Program-made: the position numbers and the translations under genes
Assembly: GCA_002493635.1 (NCBI GenBank)
Contig: DKZL01000046.1
Location: forward strand, 960 to 7,131
DNA length: 6,172 bases
Direction: 5' to 3'
From: Ruminococcaceae bacterium UBA7075
Lineage (GTDB): Bacteria; Bacillota; Clostridia; Oscillospirales; Acutalibacteraceae
Notes under the pieces: model-generated
What the model was told of the DNA's origin: nothing
Seen by the model: the letters and a program-made list of their open reading frames with translations, nothing else
The model's database searches: none
Shown: in pieces, positions 1-4,122 of the stretch
How positions within the stretch are numbered: position 1 is the stretch's first letter
Layout: each line of letters starts with the position of its first letter

Positions 1-648
1 TTCTTTTGTTCCAACGTACACAATCTCGTCAACAGGTTCTTTTGTTGTCTTTGTTTCAATAACCTCTTCGGAGATTTTTTCGCCGTCAATATATTTTATC
101 TCTTTTATAATTTGCTTTTCGCCGTTTTTGCCTTCCTGATGAACCTCGGTTTCGCCGGCATCAAGGGTATCTGTTTCCTTTTCGATTGTTTTAAACTCAA
201 GCTTCTGTACTTCGGTCTTTTCCTCGTATGTCACCTGCTTGATTGTTACAGTCATATCGTTGTTGATAACTGTATTTGACGTAGGCGAAACAATCTGAGT
301 TCCGTCTGTTTCAATTCCTGCAAGAGCAAGCGCATCTGCAACTGTGCCTTTTGCAAGCTTTACTGTTGTTTCTTCACTGCCCTGCCTGATTGTTACGCTT
401 TTTGCGTCGATTACATCAACACTTACAGAAAAATCTTTGATATTTGTCACAAGCAGTTCACCGCTTACAAGATGATACTCTGCGCTTGTTTCAAAGCTGT
501 CTTCTGTAATGTTCAGCGTAGAGCTGATGTTGTTTGTTGTCTGAACAGCTGTCGCCGTTGTAATTGTTGATAGTCCGAAAATTAATGTCACAAGAGTTAG
601 GGCTAATACAAAGCGCACTCCGTACTGCCTTTTGGCTCTGTTGTTCAT
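1..648 (-). CDS. Secreted DUF348/G5-domain protein, N-terminal part (runs off the window)
   Basis: The frame is open for 216 codons from the ATG at 646-648 to base 1, so the C-terminus is missing. The start has a good Shine-Dalgarno (AAAAAGGAG, core 657-661, 8 nt away). Residues 1-10 are basic and 11-35 hydrophobic (VRFVLALTLVTLIFGL), a signal peptide or N-terminal anchor. Residues ~84-137 resemble a DUF348 ubiquitin-like domain (TVKLAKGTVADALALAGI, then VSPTSNTVINNDMTVTI). Residues ~139-214 are a G5 domain, with GETEVHQEGKNGEKQ, YIDGEKISEEV and the typical end KEPVDEIVYVGTK. In Firmicutes this order usually precedes a C-terminal 3D (MltA/barwin-like) or other peptidoglycan-cleaving domain, as in YabE and Rpf-like proteins; that part is inferred, not seen. 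Likely an exported cell-wall remodelling protein. It has its own promoter at 783-811. Confidence 0.88.
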   Translation of the reverse strand, partial: MNNRAKRQYGVRFVLALTLVTLIFGLSTITTATAVQTTNNISSTLNITEDSFETSAEYHLVSGELLVTNIKDFSVSVDVIDAKSVTIRQGSEETTVKLAKGTVADALALAGIETDGTQIVSPTSNTVINNDMTVTIKQVTYEEKTEVQKLEFKTIEKETDTLDAGETEVHQEGKNGEKQIIKEIKYIDGEKISEEVIETKTTKEPVDEIVYVGTKE

Positions 649-776
649 TAGTAAAACTCCTTTTTAATTTAATACTGCTTGTAAGCAGTCGGGCACAAAA
701 GTGTGTTATTATTTCCACCTATATGCCCGTTAAATGCAGGCAACTGCCTGCTTGTGCAAGCTCCCGCCTGTCACTT
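649..776 (-). promoter_or_regulatory. Structured 5' leader of the G5-protein mRNA, class unknown
   Basis: With the promoter at 783-811, the transcript should start near 776, leaving a ~127-nt leader. It contains several perfect stems: 736-741 with 746-751 (GCAGGC/GCCTGC, 4-nt loop), 690-695 with 724-729 (CGGGCA/TGCCCG, enclosing ~28 nt), and 674-679 with 684-689 (ACTGCT/AGCAGT, 4-nt loop) just upstream of the Shine-Dalgarno. The upstream AAGCAG near 748-753 could pair with the CTGCTT half of the last stem instead, giving two mutually exclusive folds. It lacks the conserved blocks I know for ydaO (c-di-AMP) or GEMM (c-di-GMP) riboswitches. A regulatory role is an inference. Confidence 0.4.
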
Positions 777-782
777 TGAGAT

Positions 783-811
783 ATTATAACGGTGATTATT
801 GGTTATGTCAA
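783..811 (-). promoter_or_regulatory. Consensus sigma-A promoter for the G5-protein gene
   Basis: On the minus strand TTGACA (806-811) and TATAAT (783-788) are separated by exactly 17 bases, a perfect match to the housekeeping consensus. Transcription should start near 776 and read toward the gene starting at 648. The sequence itself supports strong expression unless the leader or an operator limits it. Confidence 0.88.
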
Positions 812-950
812 ACAAATAGAAAACTGTATTTTTGTGCAAATTGTCTATAGTTTTTGTCACGATATTCCTTTTATCACCCGATTTCATTATTCTTATTAAG
901 CAAAATGTCGTATAATTTAGTCAATATGCAGAAATTTGCAAATACAAACT

Positions 951-977
951 TGTAACCGTTTGTAATCAATTTGTAAC
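951..977 (+). promoter_or_regulatory. Three TGTAAY direct repeats, candidate WalR-type operator
   Basis: TGTAAC (951-956), TGTAAT (961-966) and TGTAAC (972-977) repeat with 4- and 5-base gaps, roughly one helical turn apart. The last two fit the published WalR (YycF) pattern TGTWAH-N5-TGTWAH exactly. WalR controls cell-wall hydrolase genes in Firmicutes, which suits the adjacent G5-protein gene, but the site lies ~140 bp upstream of that promoter and points away from it. No rightward gene follows closely. Regulator identity is inferred from the motif only. Confidence 0.35.
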
Positions 978-1065
978 CGCTTTGCTTATATCATAATATG
1001 TATGAAAACAGATAAGTTTATATGACTGCCAAACAATCGTTGAATTGCTCCTGCCCAACTGTTTT

Positions 1066-1188
1066 CGAGCAATTTTCTATAAAGTAAAAAAGCAGCCGGT
1101 GGGCTGCACTTATTCGGGCAGACAGCACCATATAAAAAATAACTTCTGTTCCCGAGCGCAACCGAGCAATTTCCTATAGTGTAAAAAA
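1066..1188. repeat. Direct repeat (26 bp, 23 matches) beside two tandem terminators
   Basis: The sequence at 1066-1091 (CGAGCAATTTTCTATA, then a GTAAAAAA end) recurs at 1163-1188 with three mismatches. On the minus strand each copy lies directly downstream of a terminator hairpin and includes part of its U-tract. This looks like a duplicated terminator-plus-downstream module, perhaps the scar of a second toxin unit that has been lost. Nothing protein-coding is convincing between the copies. Confidence 0.6.
1085..1107 (-). terminator. Intrinsic terminator, minus strand (distal of a tandem pair)
   Basis: Read on the minus strand, GCAGCC (1107-1102), loop CACC and GGCTGC (1097-1092) form a 6-bp GC-rich hairpin followed by six U (1091-1086). 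It would stop any read-through from the toxin transcript past the first terminator at 1183-1217. The tetraloop (GGTG on the plus strand) is the same as in the repeat hairpins at 3825 and 5893. Confidence 0.72.
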
Positions 1189-1217
1189 ATAAGCCCTCGC
1201 ATAGACAGCAAGGGCTT
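1183..1217 (-). terminator. Intrinsic terminator, probable end of the toxin mRNA
   Basis: Minus-strand AAGCCCTTGC (1217-1208) pairs with GCGAGGGCTT (1200-1191), 10 bp with one G-U, 7-nt loop, followed by A and seven U (1189-1183). It is the first strong minus-strand terminator after the toxin stop at 1362, giving a toxin mRNA of about 475 nt. The stem overlaps the -35 box of the antisense-RNA promoter on the other strand. Confidence 0.8.
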
Positions 1218-1243
1218 GACATATAATTTGAATGTGCTATAAT
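1216..1243 (+). promoter_or_regulatory. Strong sigma-A promoter with extended -10, drives the antisense RNA
   Basis: TTGACA (1216-1221) and TATAAT (1238-1243) are separated by 16 bases, and TGC precedes the -10 (TGn-TATAAT, an extended -10). Both hexamers are perfect. Transcription should start near 1250 on the plus strand, against the toxin gene. Confidence 0.88.
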
Positions 1244-1249
1244 TTAATT

Positions 1250-1336
1250 GTAATGAGGGTGCTGTGCAAGCGGTTACTCCCTTAAGATGTGTTAAGAAAC
1301 ACCGTTACTTTTGGAGATTTGGCGGTGTTTCTTTTT
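1250..1336 (+). ncRNA. Predicted ~87-nt antisense antitoxin RNA
   Basis: Bounded by a consensus promoter (1216-1243) and a terminator (1294-1336), with no credible open frame inside. It lies wholly within the predicted 3' UTR of the convergent toxin mRNA (stop at 1362, terminator at 1183-1217), so it is perfectly complementary to ~87 nt of that message. This is the layout of TxpA/RatA and BsrG/SR4 in Bacillus, where the antisense RNA triggers decay of the toxin mRNA or blocks its translation. Its 5' part (GAGGGTGCTG at 1255-1264, GCGGTTACTCCC at 1270-1281) repeats, in the same sense, the 5' end of the toxin mRNA. The RNA and its role are predictions from sequence. Confidence 0.72.
1294..1336 (+). 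terminator. Intrinsic terminator of the antisense RNA
   Basis: AAGAAACACCG (1294-1304) pairs with CGGTGTTTCTT (1323-1333), an 11-bp stem with an 18-nt loop, ending in five U (1332-1336). On the minus strand the stem is followed by AACACATC rather than a U-run, so it should mainly stop plus-strand transcription and let the toxin mRNA continue to 1183. Confidence 0.8.
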
Positions 1337-1361
1337 ATGTAAAAATAAAAAGTCTTTGTAC

Positions 1362-1451
1362 TTACTTTTTCTTGTGAAAAATCTCGTAGCAAAGAGAGAT
1401 AACTCCGATAATCAAAGTTCCAAACAAGAATAGGTCAGAATATGAAACCAT
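1362..1451 (-). CDS. Small hydrophobic type I toxin, putative holin-like toxin family (29 aa)
   Basis: A 29-codon gene begins at ATG 1449-1451 behind a very strong Shine-Dalgarno (GGGAGGTGAT complement at 1457-1465) and stops at TAA 1362-1364. The peptide starts MVSYSDLFLFGTLIIGVISL, continues with CYEIF and ends HKKK. It has one short membrane segment (about residues 7-22) and a basic lysine tail. This is the hallmark pattern of the 'putative holin-like toxin' peptides (MV-Y-x-LFLFGTLII...KKK; Pfam Hol_Tox, as I recall it), relatives of the TxpA/BsrG/Fst type I toxins that insert in the membrane. The setting fits: own promoter (1666-1694), long leader, convergent antisense RNA over the 3' UTR. 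The frame is intact, but the leader is interrupted by a 147-bp insertion, so expression may be changed. Confidence 0.85.
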   Translation of the reverse strand: MVSYSDLFLFGTLIIGVISLCYEIFHKKK

Positions 1452-1659
1452 TGTTATCACCTCCCTTTCGGGCAATGTCGTCAACTTAAGGATTTCCATC
1501 AAACATTAATTAACAAATGTAGGGAACGACCCCTGTGTCGTTCCTATTTAAAATTAGCTGAATGTCAGTTAGGAACGACACGGGGGTCGTTCCCTACGGT
1601 TCTTAAGTTGACGACATTACCCTTTCGGGAGTAACCGCCTGCCGTTTGTCAGCACCCTC
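1452..1659 (-). promoter_or_regulatory. Toxin mRNA leader, interrupted by an inserted palindromic element
   Basis: From the predicted start near 1659 the leader runs through GAGGGTGCTG, GCGGTTACTCCC and then CCCGAAAGGG (1629-1620), followed by the insertion (1619-1473), a second CCCGAAAGGG (1472-1463), and the Shine-Dalgarno. With the insert and one duplicate removed, the leader would read CTCCC-GAAA-GGGAGG directly before the start codon. That is a 5-bp stem with a GNRA loop covering the ribosome site. Only the CCC-GAAA-GGG core remains beside the Shine-Dalgarno now. Confidence 0.65.
1473..1619. mobile_element. MITE-like element, 147 bp, 17-bp inverted ends, 10-bp target duplication
   Basis: The element has perfect 17-bp inverted ends, AATGTCGTCAACTTAAG (1474-1490) and its complement (1602-1618). 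It is flanked by identical 10-bp copies CCCTTTCGGG at 1463-1472 and 1620-1629, the signature of a transposition event. It encodes no protein, so it must have been mobilised in trans. A 10-bp duplication would fit IS4-group transposases, but this is only a guess. Inside, two 28-base arms (1519-1546 and 1570-1597) are complementary with one mismatch, so the whole unit folds into a long hairpin. Each arm belongs to the GTAGGGAACGAC palindrome family also seen at 5996-6027. Confidence 0.85.
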
Positions 1660-1665
1660 GCTGTT

Positions 1666-1694
1666 ATTTTAGCAAGGGTGTACTTTTTTGTCAA
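1666..1694 (-). promoter_or_regulatory. Toxin promoter, extended -10
   Basis: Minus-strand TTGACA (1694-1689), a 17-base spacer and TAAAAT (1671-1666), with TGC directly upstream of the -10, predict a start near 1659. It resembles the antisense promoter at 1216-1243 in its perfect -35 box and TGn extension, but the -10 box is one base off consensus. That fits stronger transcription of the antitoxin than of the toxin. Confidence 0.82.
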
Positions 1695-1739
1695 TATGCG
1701 TGCCAAAAGAACTTGCTTTTAATCTAATGCTTGAATTAT

Positions 1740-1803
1740 AAAGACCCAAAAATTTAACTTCAGTTTGGTGTACAACAGAAGTTAAACTTTGGGTCTTTTT
1801 TTT
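1740..1803. terminator. Large hairpin terminator, likely bidirectional, after rbr
   Basis: AAAGACCCAAA (1740-1750) pairs with TTTGGGTCTTT (1788-1798), and TTTAACTTC (1753-1761) with GAAGTTAAA (1778-1786), a 20-bp stem with a small AA/C internal loop and a 16-nt loop. On the plus strand it ends in a long U-run (1796-1803). On the minus strand it is followed by TTTATAATT. It lies 37 bases after the rubrerythrin stop and so serves that gene. The better U-run on the plus strand would block antisense transcription into rbr from the toxin-antitoxin side. Confidence 0.82.
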
Positions 1804-1834
1804 ACTTGTATTTTTTATAATTGGGAGTTAAAAA

Positions 1835-2371
1835 CTAAATGTTATCAGGTTTTAATTGGAAGTAGCTTTGAGGTTGAGCACATACAGGGCAAATCTTTGG
1901 AGCTTGTTTGCCTATGCAGATGTGTCCGCAATAACGGCACTGCCAAATCATATCGCCGTCACGGGAGAACACCAAGCCGTCCTTTACATTTTCAAGCAAT
2001 TTTTTGTATCGCTCCTCGTGCTCTTTTTCGATTTCGGCTACCTTTTCAAACAGGTTTGCAATAAAGTCGAAACCCTCTTCCCTTGCAGTTTTTGCAAATT
2101 CGGGGTACATATCCGTCCACTCGTAATTTTCGCCGTCAACGCCGTGCCGTAAATTCTTGTCGGTTGCATCAATGCCCTCATTGAGAATCTTATACCAAAT
2201 CATTGCGTGCGCCTGCTCGTTTCGGGCAGTTTCTTTAAATATAGCCGCAATCTGCTCATAGCCGTCCTCTTTTGCCTTATTGGCATACCAATCGTATTTA
2301 TTACGTGCAATAGATTCGCCTGCAAGTGCTGCTTGCAGGTTTTTTTCTGTTTGTGAGCCTTTTAAATTCAT
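1835..2371 (-). CDS. rbr: Rubrerythrin (peroxide-reducing diiron protein), 178 aa
   Basis: Cytoplasmic non-haem iron protein that reduces hydrogen peroxide in anaerobes, taking electrons through rubredoxin and NAD(P)H. Residues 1-130 form the ferritin-like four-helix diiron domain. The expected ligands are visible: E19 (GESIARNKY), E52 and H55 (NEQAH), E81 and E84 (GENYEWTDMYP), and E115/H118 in EIEKEHE. Residues 140-178 are a rubredoxin-like domain with CRYCG (C145, C148) and CPVC (C161, C164). The order, diiron domain then rubredoxin, is classical rubrerythrin, not 'reverse' rubrerythrin, and the length is near the usual size. ATG 2369-2371 has AAGGAG (2380-2385) 8 nt upstream. It follows serS by 153 bases with a terminator-like hairpin between, so it is probably separately controlled. 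No clear PerR box was seen. Confidence 0.96.
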   Translation of the reverse strand: MNLKGSQTEKNLQAALAGESIARNKYDWYANKAKEDGYEQIAAIFKETARNEQAHAMIWYKILNEGIDATDKNLRHGVDGENYEWTDMYPEFAKTAREEGFDFIANLFEKVAEIEKEHEERYKKLLENVKDGLVFSRDGDMIWQCRYCGHICIGKQAPKICPVCAQPQSYFQLKPDNI

Positions 2372-2414
2372 CAGATATTCTCCTTATTATTTTTGGCTCA
2401 GCAAAGCAAACACT

Positions 2415-2443
2415 TATATAAAGAAAAAGCCTGCATTTGGCAT
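2415..2443 (-). promoter_or_regulatory. Weak candidate promoter for rbr
   Basis: Minus-strand ATGCCA (2443-2438), a 17-base spacer and TATATA (2420-2415) match the consensus at 4 and 5 of 6 positions. The start would be near 2408, just upstream of the rbr Shine-Dalgarno. It overlaps the serS terminator hairpin. If it is not real, rbr would depend on read-through from serS. Confidence 0.3.
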
Positions 2444-2494
2444 ATGCTTAGGTGCTTTACTGAAACCTTTACATATATTTTACCAATTGCAGGC
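2422..2494 (-). terminator. serS terminator or attenuator ahead of rbr
   Basis: Minus-strand GCCTGCAATTGG (2494-2483) pairs with CCAAATGCAGGC (2440-2429), 12 bp with a single A-A mismatch, followed by UUUUUCUU (2428-2421). The 42-nt loop can fold further (ATATG with CATAT, AGGT with ACCT), making one long branched hairpin. It begins 30 nt after the serS stop and ends ~37 nt before the rbr Shine-Dalgarno. The loop is longer than in most simple terminators. Confidence 0.7.
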
Positions 2495-2524
2495 AATATT
2501 ATTCTATATTTGTTAAATCTTAAC

Positions 2525-3805
2525 TCATCCTATAACTTCTTTGTTGCCCATATAAGGACGGAGAGCTTCAGGGATTCTGATTGAGCCGTCCTCGTTTAAG
2601 TTATTTTCGAGGAAAGCTATGAGCATTCTGGGCGGTGCAACAACTGTGTTGTTGAGAGTGTGGGCAAAATACTTTTTGCCGTCCTCGCCTGTTACTCTGA
2701 TTTTAAGACGGCGAGCCTGTGCGTCACCGAGATTTGAACAAGAGCCGACTTCAAAGTATTTCTTCTGACGTGGTGACCAAGCTTCTACATCGAGTGAACG
2801 GCACTTGAGGTCTGCAAGGTCGCCCGAACAGCACTCAAGAGTTCTTACAGGAATATCAAGTGAGCGGAAAAGGTCAACTGTGTTCTGCCAGAGCTTGTCA
2901 AACCACATTTTGCTCTCCTCAGGCTTGCAGACAACAATCATTTCCTGCTTTTCAAACTGATGGATTCTGTACACACCTCTCTCCTCAATGCCGTGTGCGC
3001 CCTTTTCCTTACGGAAGCAAGGTGAATAGCTTGTAAGTGTGTAAGGCAAGTCAGCCTCTTTGTGAATTGTATCGATAAACTTGCCAATCATTGAATGCTC
3101 GCTTGTGCCGATGAGGTAAAGGTCCTCGCCCTCAATCTTGTACATCATTGAGTCCATCTCGGCAAAGCTCATAACGCCTGTTACAACATTACTTCTAATC
3201 ATAAAAGGAGGCACGCAGTAGGTGAATCCTCTGTCAATCATAAAGTCACGGGCATATGAAATTACTGCACTGTGCAGTCTTGCAATGTCGCCCATAAGAT
3301 AGTAAAAACCGTTGCCTGCAACCTTTCTTGCAGAATCAAGGTCAATGCCGTTCAGCTTTTCCATAATGTCTGTATGATAAGGAACCTCAAAGTCAGGCAC
3401 TACAGGCTCGCCGAAACGCTCAATCTCGACATTCTCGCTGTCGTCCTTGCCGATTGGAACGGAAGGGTCTATAATCTGAGGAATCTGCATCATAATCTCT
3501 GTAACCTGTGCAGACAATTCCTGCTCCTGTGCTTCAAGCTGAGCAAGCTGTTCAGCCTGACGGGTTACTTCGTCTTTGAGCGCCATTCCCTCTTCCTTTT
3601 TGCCCTGAGCCATTAATGCGCCGATTTGCTTTGAAATTTTATTGCGGTTTGAACGAAGCTCATCAGCCTGCTGTTTTACAGCTCTGCTCTGTGCGTCAAG
3701 TTCAATTACCTTGTCCACAAGCTCAAGTTTTTTATCCTGAAACTTCTTTTTTATATTTTCTTTTACCGCATCAGGGTTTTCTCTTAAAAATTTAATATCA
3801 ATCAT
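2525..3805 (-). CDS. serS: Seryl-tRNA synthetase, class II, with variant motif 2 and motif 3
   Basis: Charges tRNA-Ser with serine in the cytoplasm; 426 aa is normal for the family. Residues 1-110 are the N-terminal domain with a helical coiled-coil arm (~28-103, rich in E, Q, K, R) that grips the long variable arm of tRNA-Ser. The catalytic core follows. The serine-site TxE motif is T234-S-E236. Motif 2 reads CFRKEKGAHGIEERG...RIHQFEKQE (263-288), where the usual bacterial form is FRSEAGSAGRDTRG...RVHQFEKVE. Motif 3 is LNNTVVAPPR (384-393), where LNGSGLAVGR is usual; the conserved arginine (R393) is kept. The end, IPEALRPYMGNKEVI, is typical. ATG 3803-3805 has AGGAGAGGT (3810-3818) at good distance. 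No T-box leader was found. The neighbours parA and parB are common for a near-origin serS. It may be the only copy in a lineage with this subtype, or a second, variant copy. Confidence 0.95.
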   Translation of the reverse strand: MIDIKFLRENPDAVKENIKKKFQDKKLELVDKVIELDAQSRAVKQQADELRSNRNKISKQIGALMAQGKKEEGMALKDEVTRQAEQLAQLEAQEQELSAQVTEIMMQIPQIIDPSVPIGKDDSENVEIERFGEPVVPDFEVPYHTDIMEKLNGIDLDSARKVAGNGFYYLMGDIARLHSAVISYARDFMIDRGFTYCVPPFMIRSNVVTGVMSFAEMDSMMYKIEGEDLYLIGTSEHSMIGKFIDTIHKEADLPYTLTSYSPCFRKEKGAHGIEERGVYRIHQFEKQEMIVVCKPEESKMWFDKLWQNTVDLFRSLDIPVRTLECCSGDLADLKCRSLDVEAWSPRQKKYFEVGSCSNLGDAQARRLKIRVTGEDGKKYFAHTLNNTVVAPPRMLIAFLENNLNEDGSIRIPEALRPYMGNKEVIG

Positions 3806-3824
3806 TATTACCTCTCCTATTTTT

Positions 3825-3894
3825 GCGCCGGTGGGCGCTTTTATCCGTTAGAAAAATCGGTTTAATATATAATTCGGTATCTCGGAGTTTAAAC
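3825..3894. repeat. Dispersed repeat, copy 1 (GGTG-loop hairpin plus conserved block)
   Basis: A hairpin GCGCC-GGTG-GGCGC (3825-3838) followed by TTTT is joined through an A/T-rich stretch to a conserved block at 3874-3894 (TCGGTATCTCGGAG, then TTTAAAC). A related copy in the same orientation lies at 5893-5962. The last block (21 bases) is identical in both, and the hairpin stem differs by a compensated pair. It lies directly upstream of the serS Shine-Dalgarno, so the hairpin would be in the serS leader. On the plus strand the hairpin followed by TTTT resembles a terminator. Confidence 0.75.
3864..3893 (-). promoter_or_regulatory. Candidate serS promoter within the dispersed repeat
   Basis: Minus-strand TTTAAA (3893-3888), an 18-base spacer and TATATT (3869-3864) match the consensus at 4 and 5 of 6 positions, giving a leader of about 50 nt that contains the repeat hairpin. 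The -35 lies in the part conserved between both repeat copies; the -10 of the other copy is poorer (GATATT). This is a weak match, kept because no better promoter was found for serS. Confidence 0.3.
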
Positions 3895-3957
3895 TTCTGC
3901 TTATTGATAAAGTTCATAACTCATTTATAAAAGTTGTTAAACTATATGAATCTTTAC

Positions 3958-4056
3958 TTAACAATTGTAGGGACACGGCGTGCCGTGTCCGCTAATATAA
4001 CGCAAACTTCTATTCTCAGGGACGGACACAGCACGCCGTGTCCCTACGAATGTTAA
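3958..4056. repeat. 99-bp element with 34-bp inverted arms (GTAGGGACACGGC type)
   Basis: The arm at 3958-3991 (TTAACAATTGTAGGGACACG...) is complementary to 4023-4056 with four mismatches, separated by 31 bases. Each arm contains its own palindrome (GGACACGGC with GCCGTGTCC at 3971-3990). The arms share the outer TTAACA and GTAGGGA motif with the palindromes at 1519-1597 and 5996-6027, but carry a different core. No coding potential; it fills the serS-parB gap and would fold into a long hairpin in RNA or single-stranded DNA. Confidence 0.8.
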
Positions 4057-4099
4057 AGGAAATGTATGCTGTTTTCCTTTAAATCGAAGTAAATCTTCG
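4053..4099 (-). terminator. Weak hairpins after parB, possible terminator
   Basis: Downstream of the parB stop, the minus strand holds CGAAG/CTTCG (4099-4095 with 4089-4085, 5-nt loop, then ATTT). A second stem pairs TTAAAGGAAA with TTTCCTTTAA (4082-4073 with 4062-4053, 10 bp, 10-nt loop). Neither has a good U-tract. The inverted repeat at 3958-4056 beyond them may help end the message. No better parAB terminator was found. Confidence 0.3.
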
Positions 4100-4122
4100 G
4101 GAATAATATTTTTATATCAAAA

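Larger units (their letters stand above)
1255..1659. repeat. Inverted repeat linking the 5' ends of the toxin mRNA and antisense RNA
   Basis: GAGGGTGCTG (plus 1255-1264) and GCGGTTACTCCC (plus 1270-1281) reappear on the minus strand at 1659-1650 and 1638-1627. Both copies sit just downstream of TTGACA-type promoters with an upstream TGC. The two convergent transcripts therefore begin with related sequence, and the long toxin mRNA carries both the sequence (5') and its complement (3'), giving up to 22 bp of long-range pairing in two blocks. Confidence 0.75.

Noticed and set aside
649..776. ydaO (c-di-AMP) or GEMM (c-di-GMP) riboswitch in the G5-gene leader
   Set aside because: The conserved sequence blocks of these classes, as I know them, are absent, so only an unclassified structured leader is reported.
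986..1222. A 78-codon minus-strand open frame beside the toxin locus
   Set aside because: It runs through both terminators and the duplicated 26-base sequence, has no ribosome site, and its protein has no recognisable pattern.
1519..1597. CRISPR repeats
   Set aside because: There are only two copies, inverted rather than direct, and each is itself palindromic; they are the inner arms of a MITE-like element.
1789..2152. Plus-strand frames opposite rubrerythrin (91 and 98 codons)
   Set aside because: They are antisense to a clear rubrerythrin gene, lack ribosome sites and show composition expected of a reverse frame.
3806..4122. T-box riboswitch leader for serS
   Set aside because: No AGGGTGGNACCGCG-like T-box sequence or matching terminator precedes serS; the region is explained by repeats.
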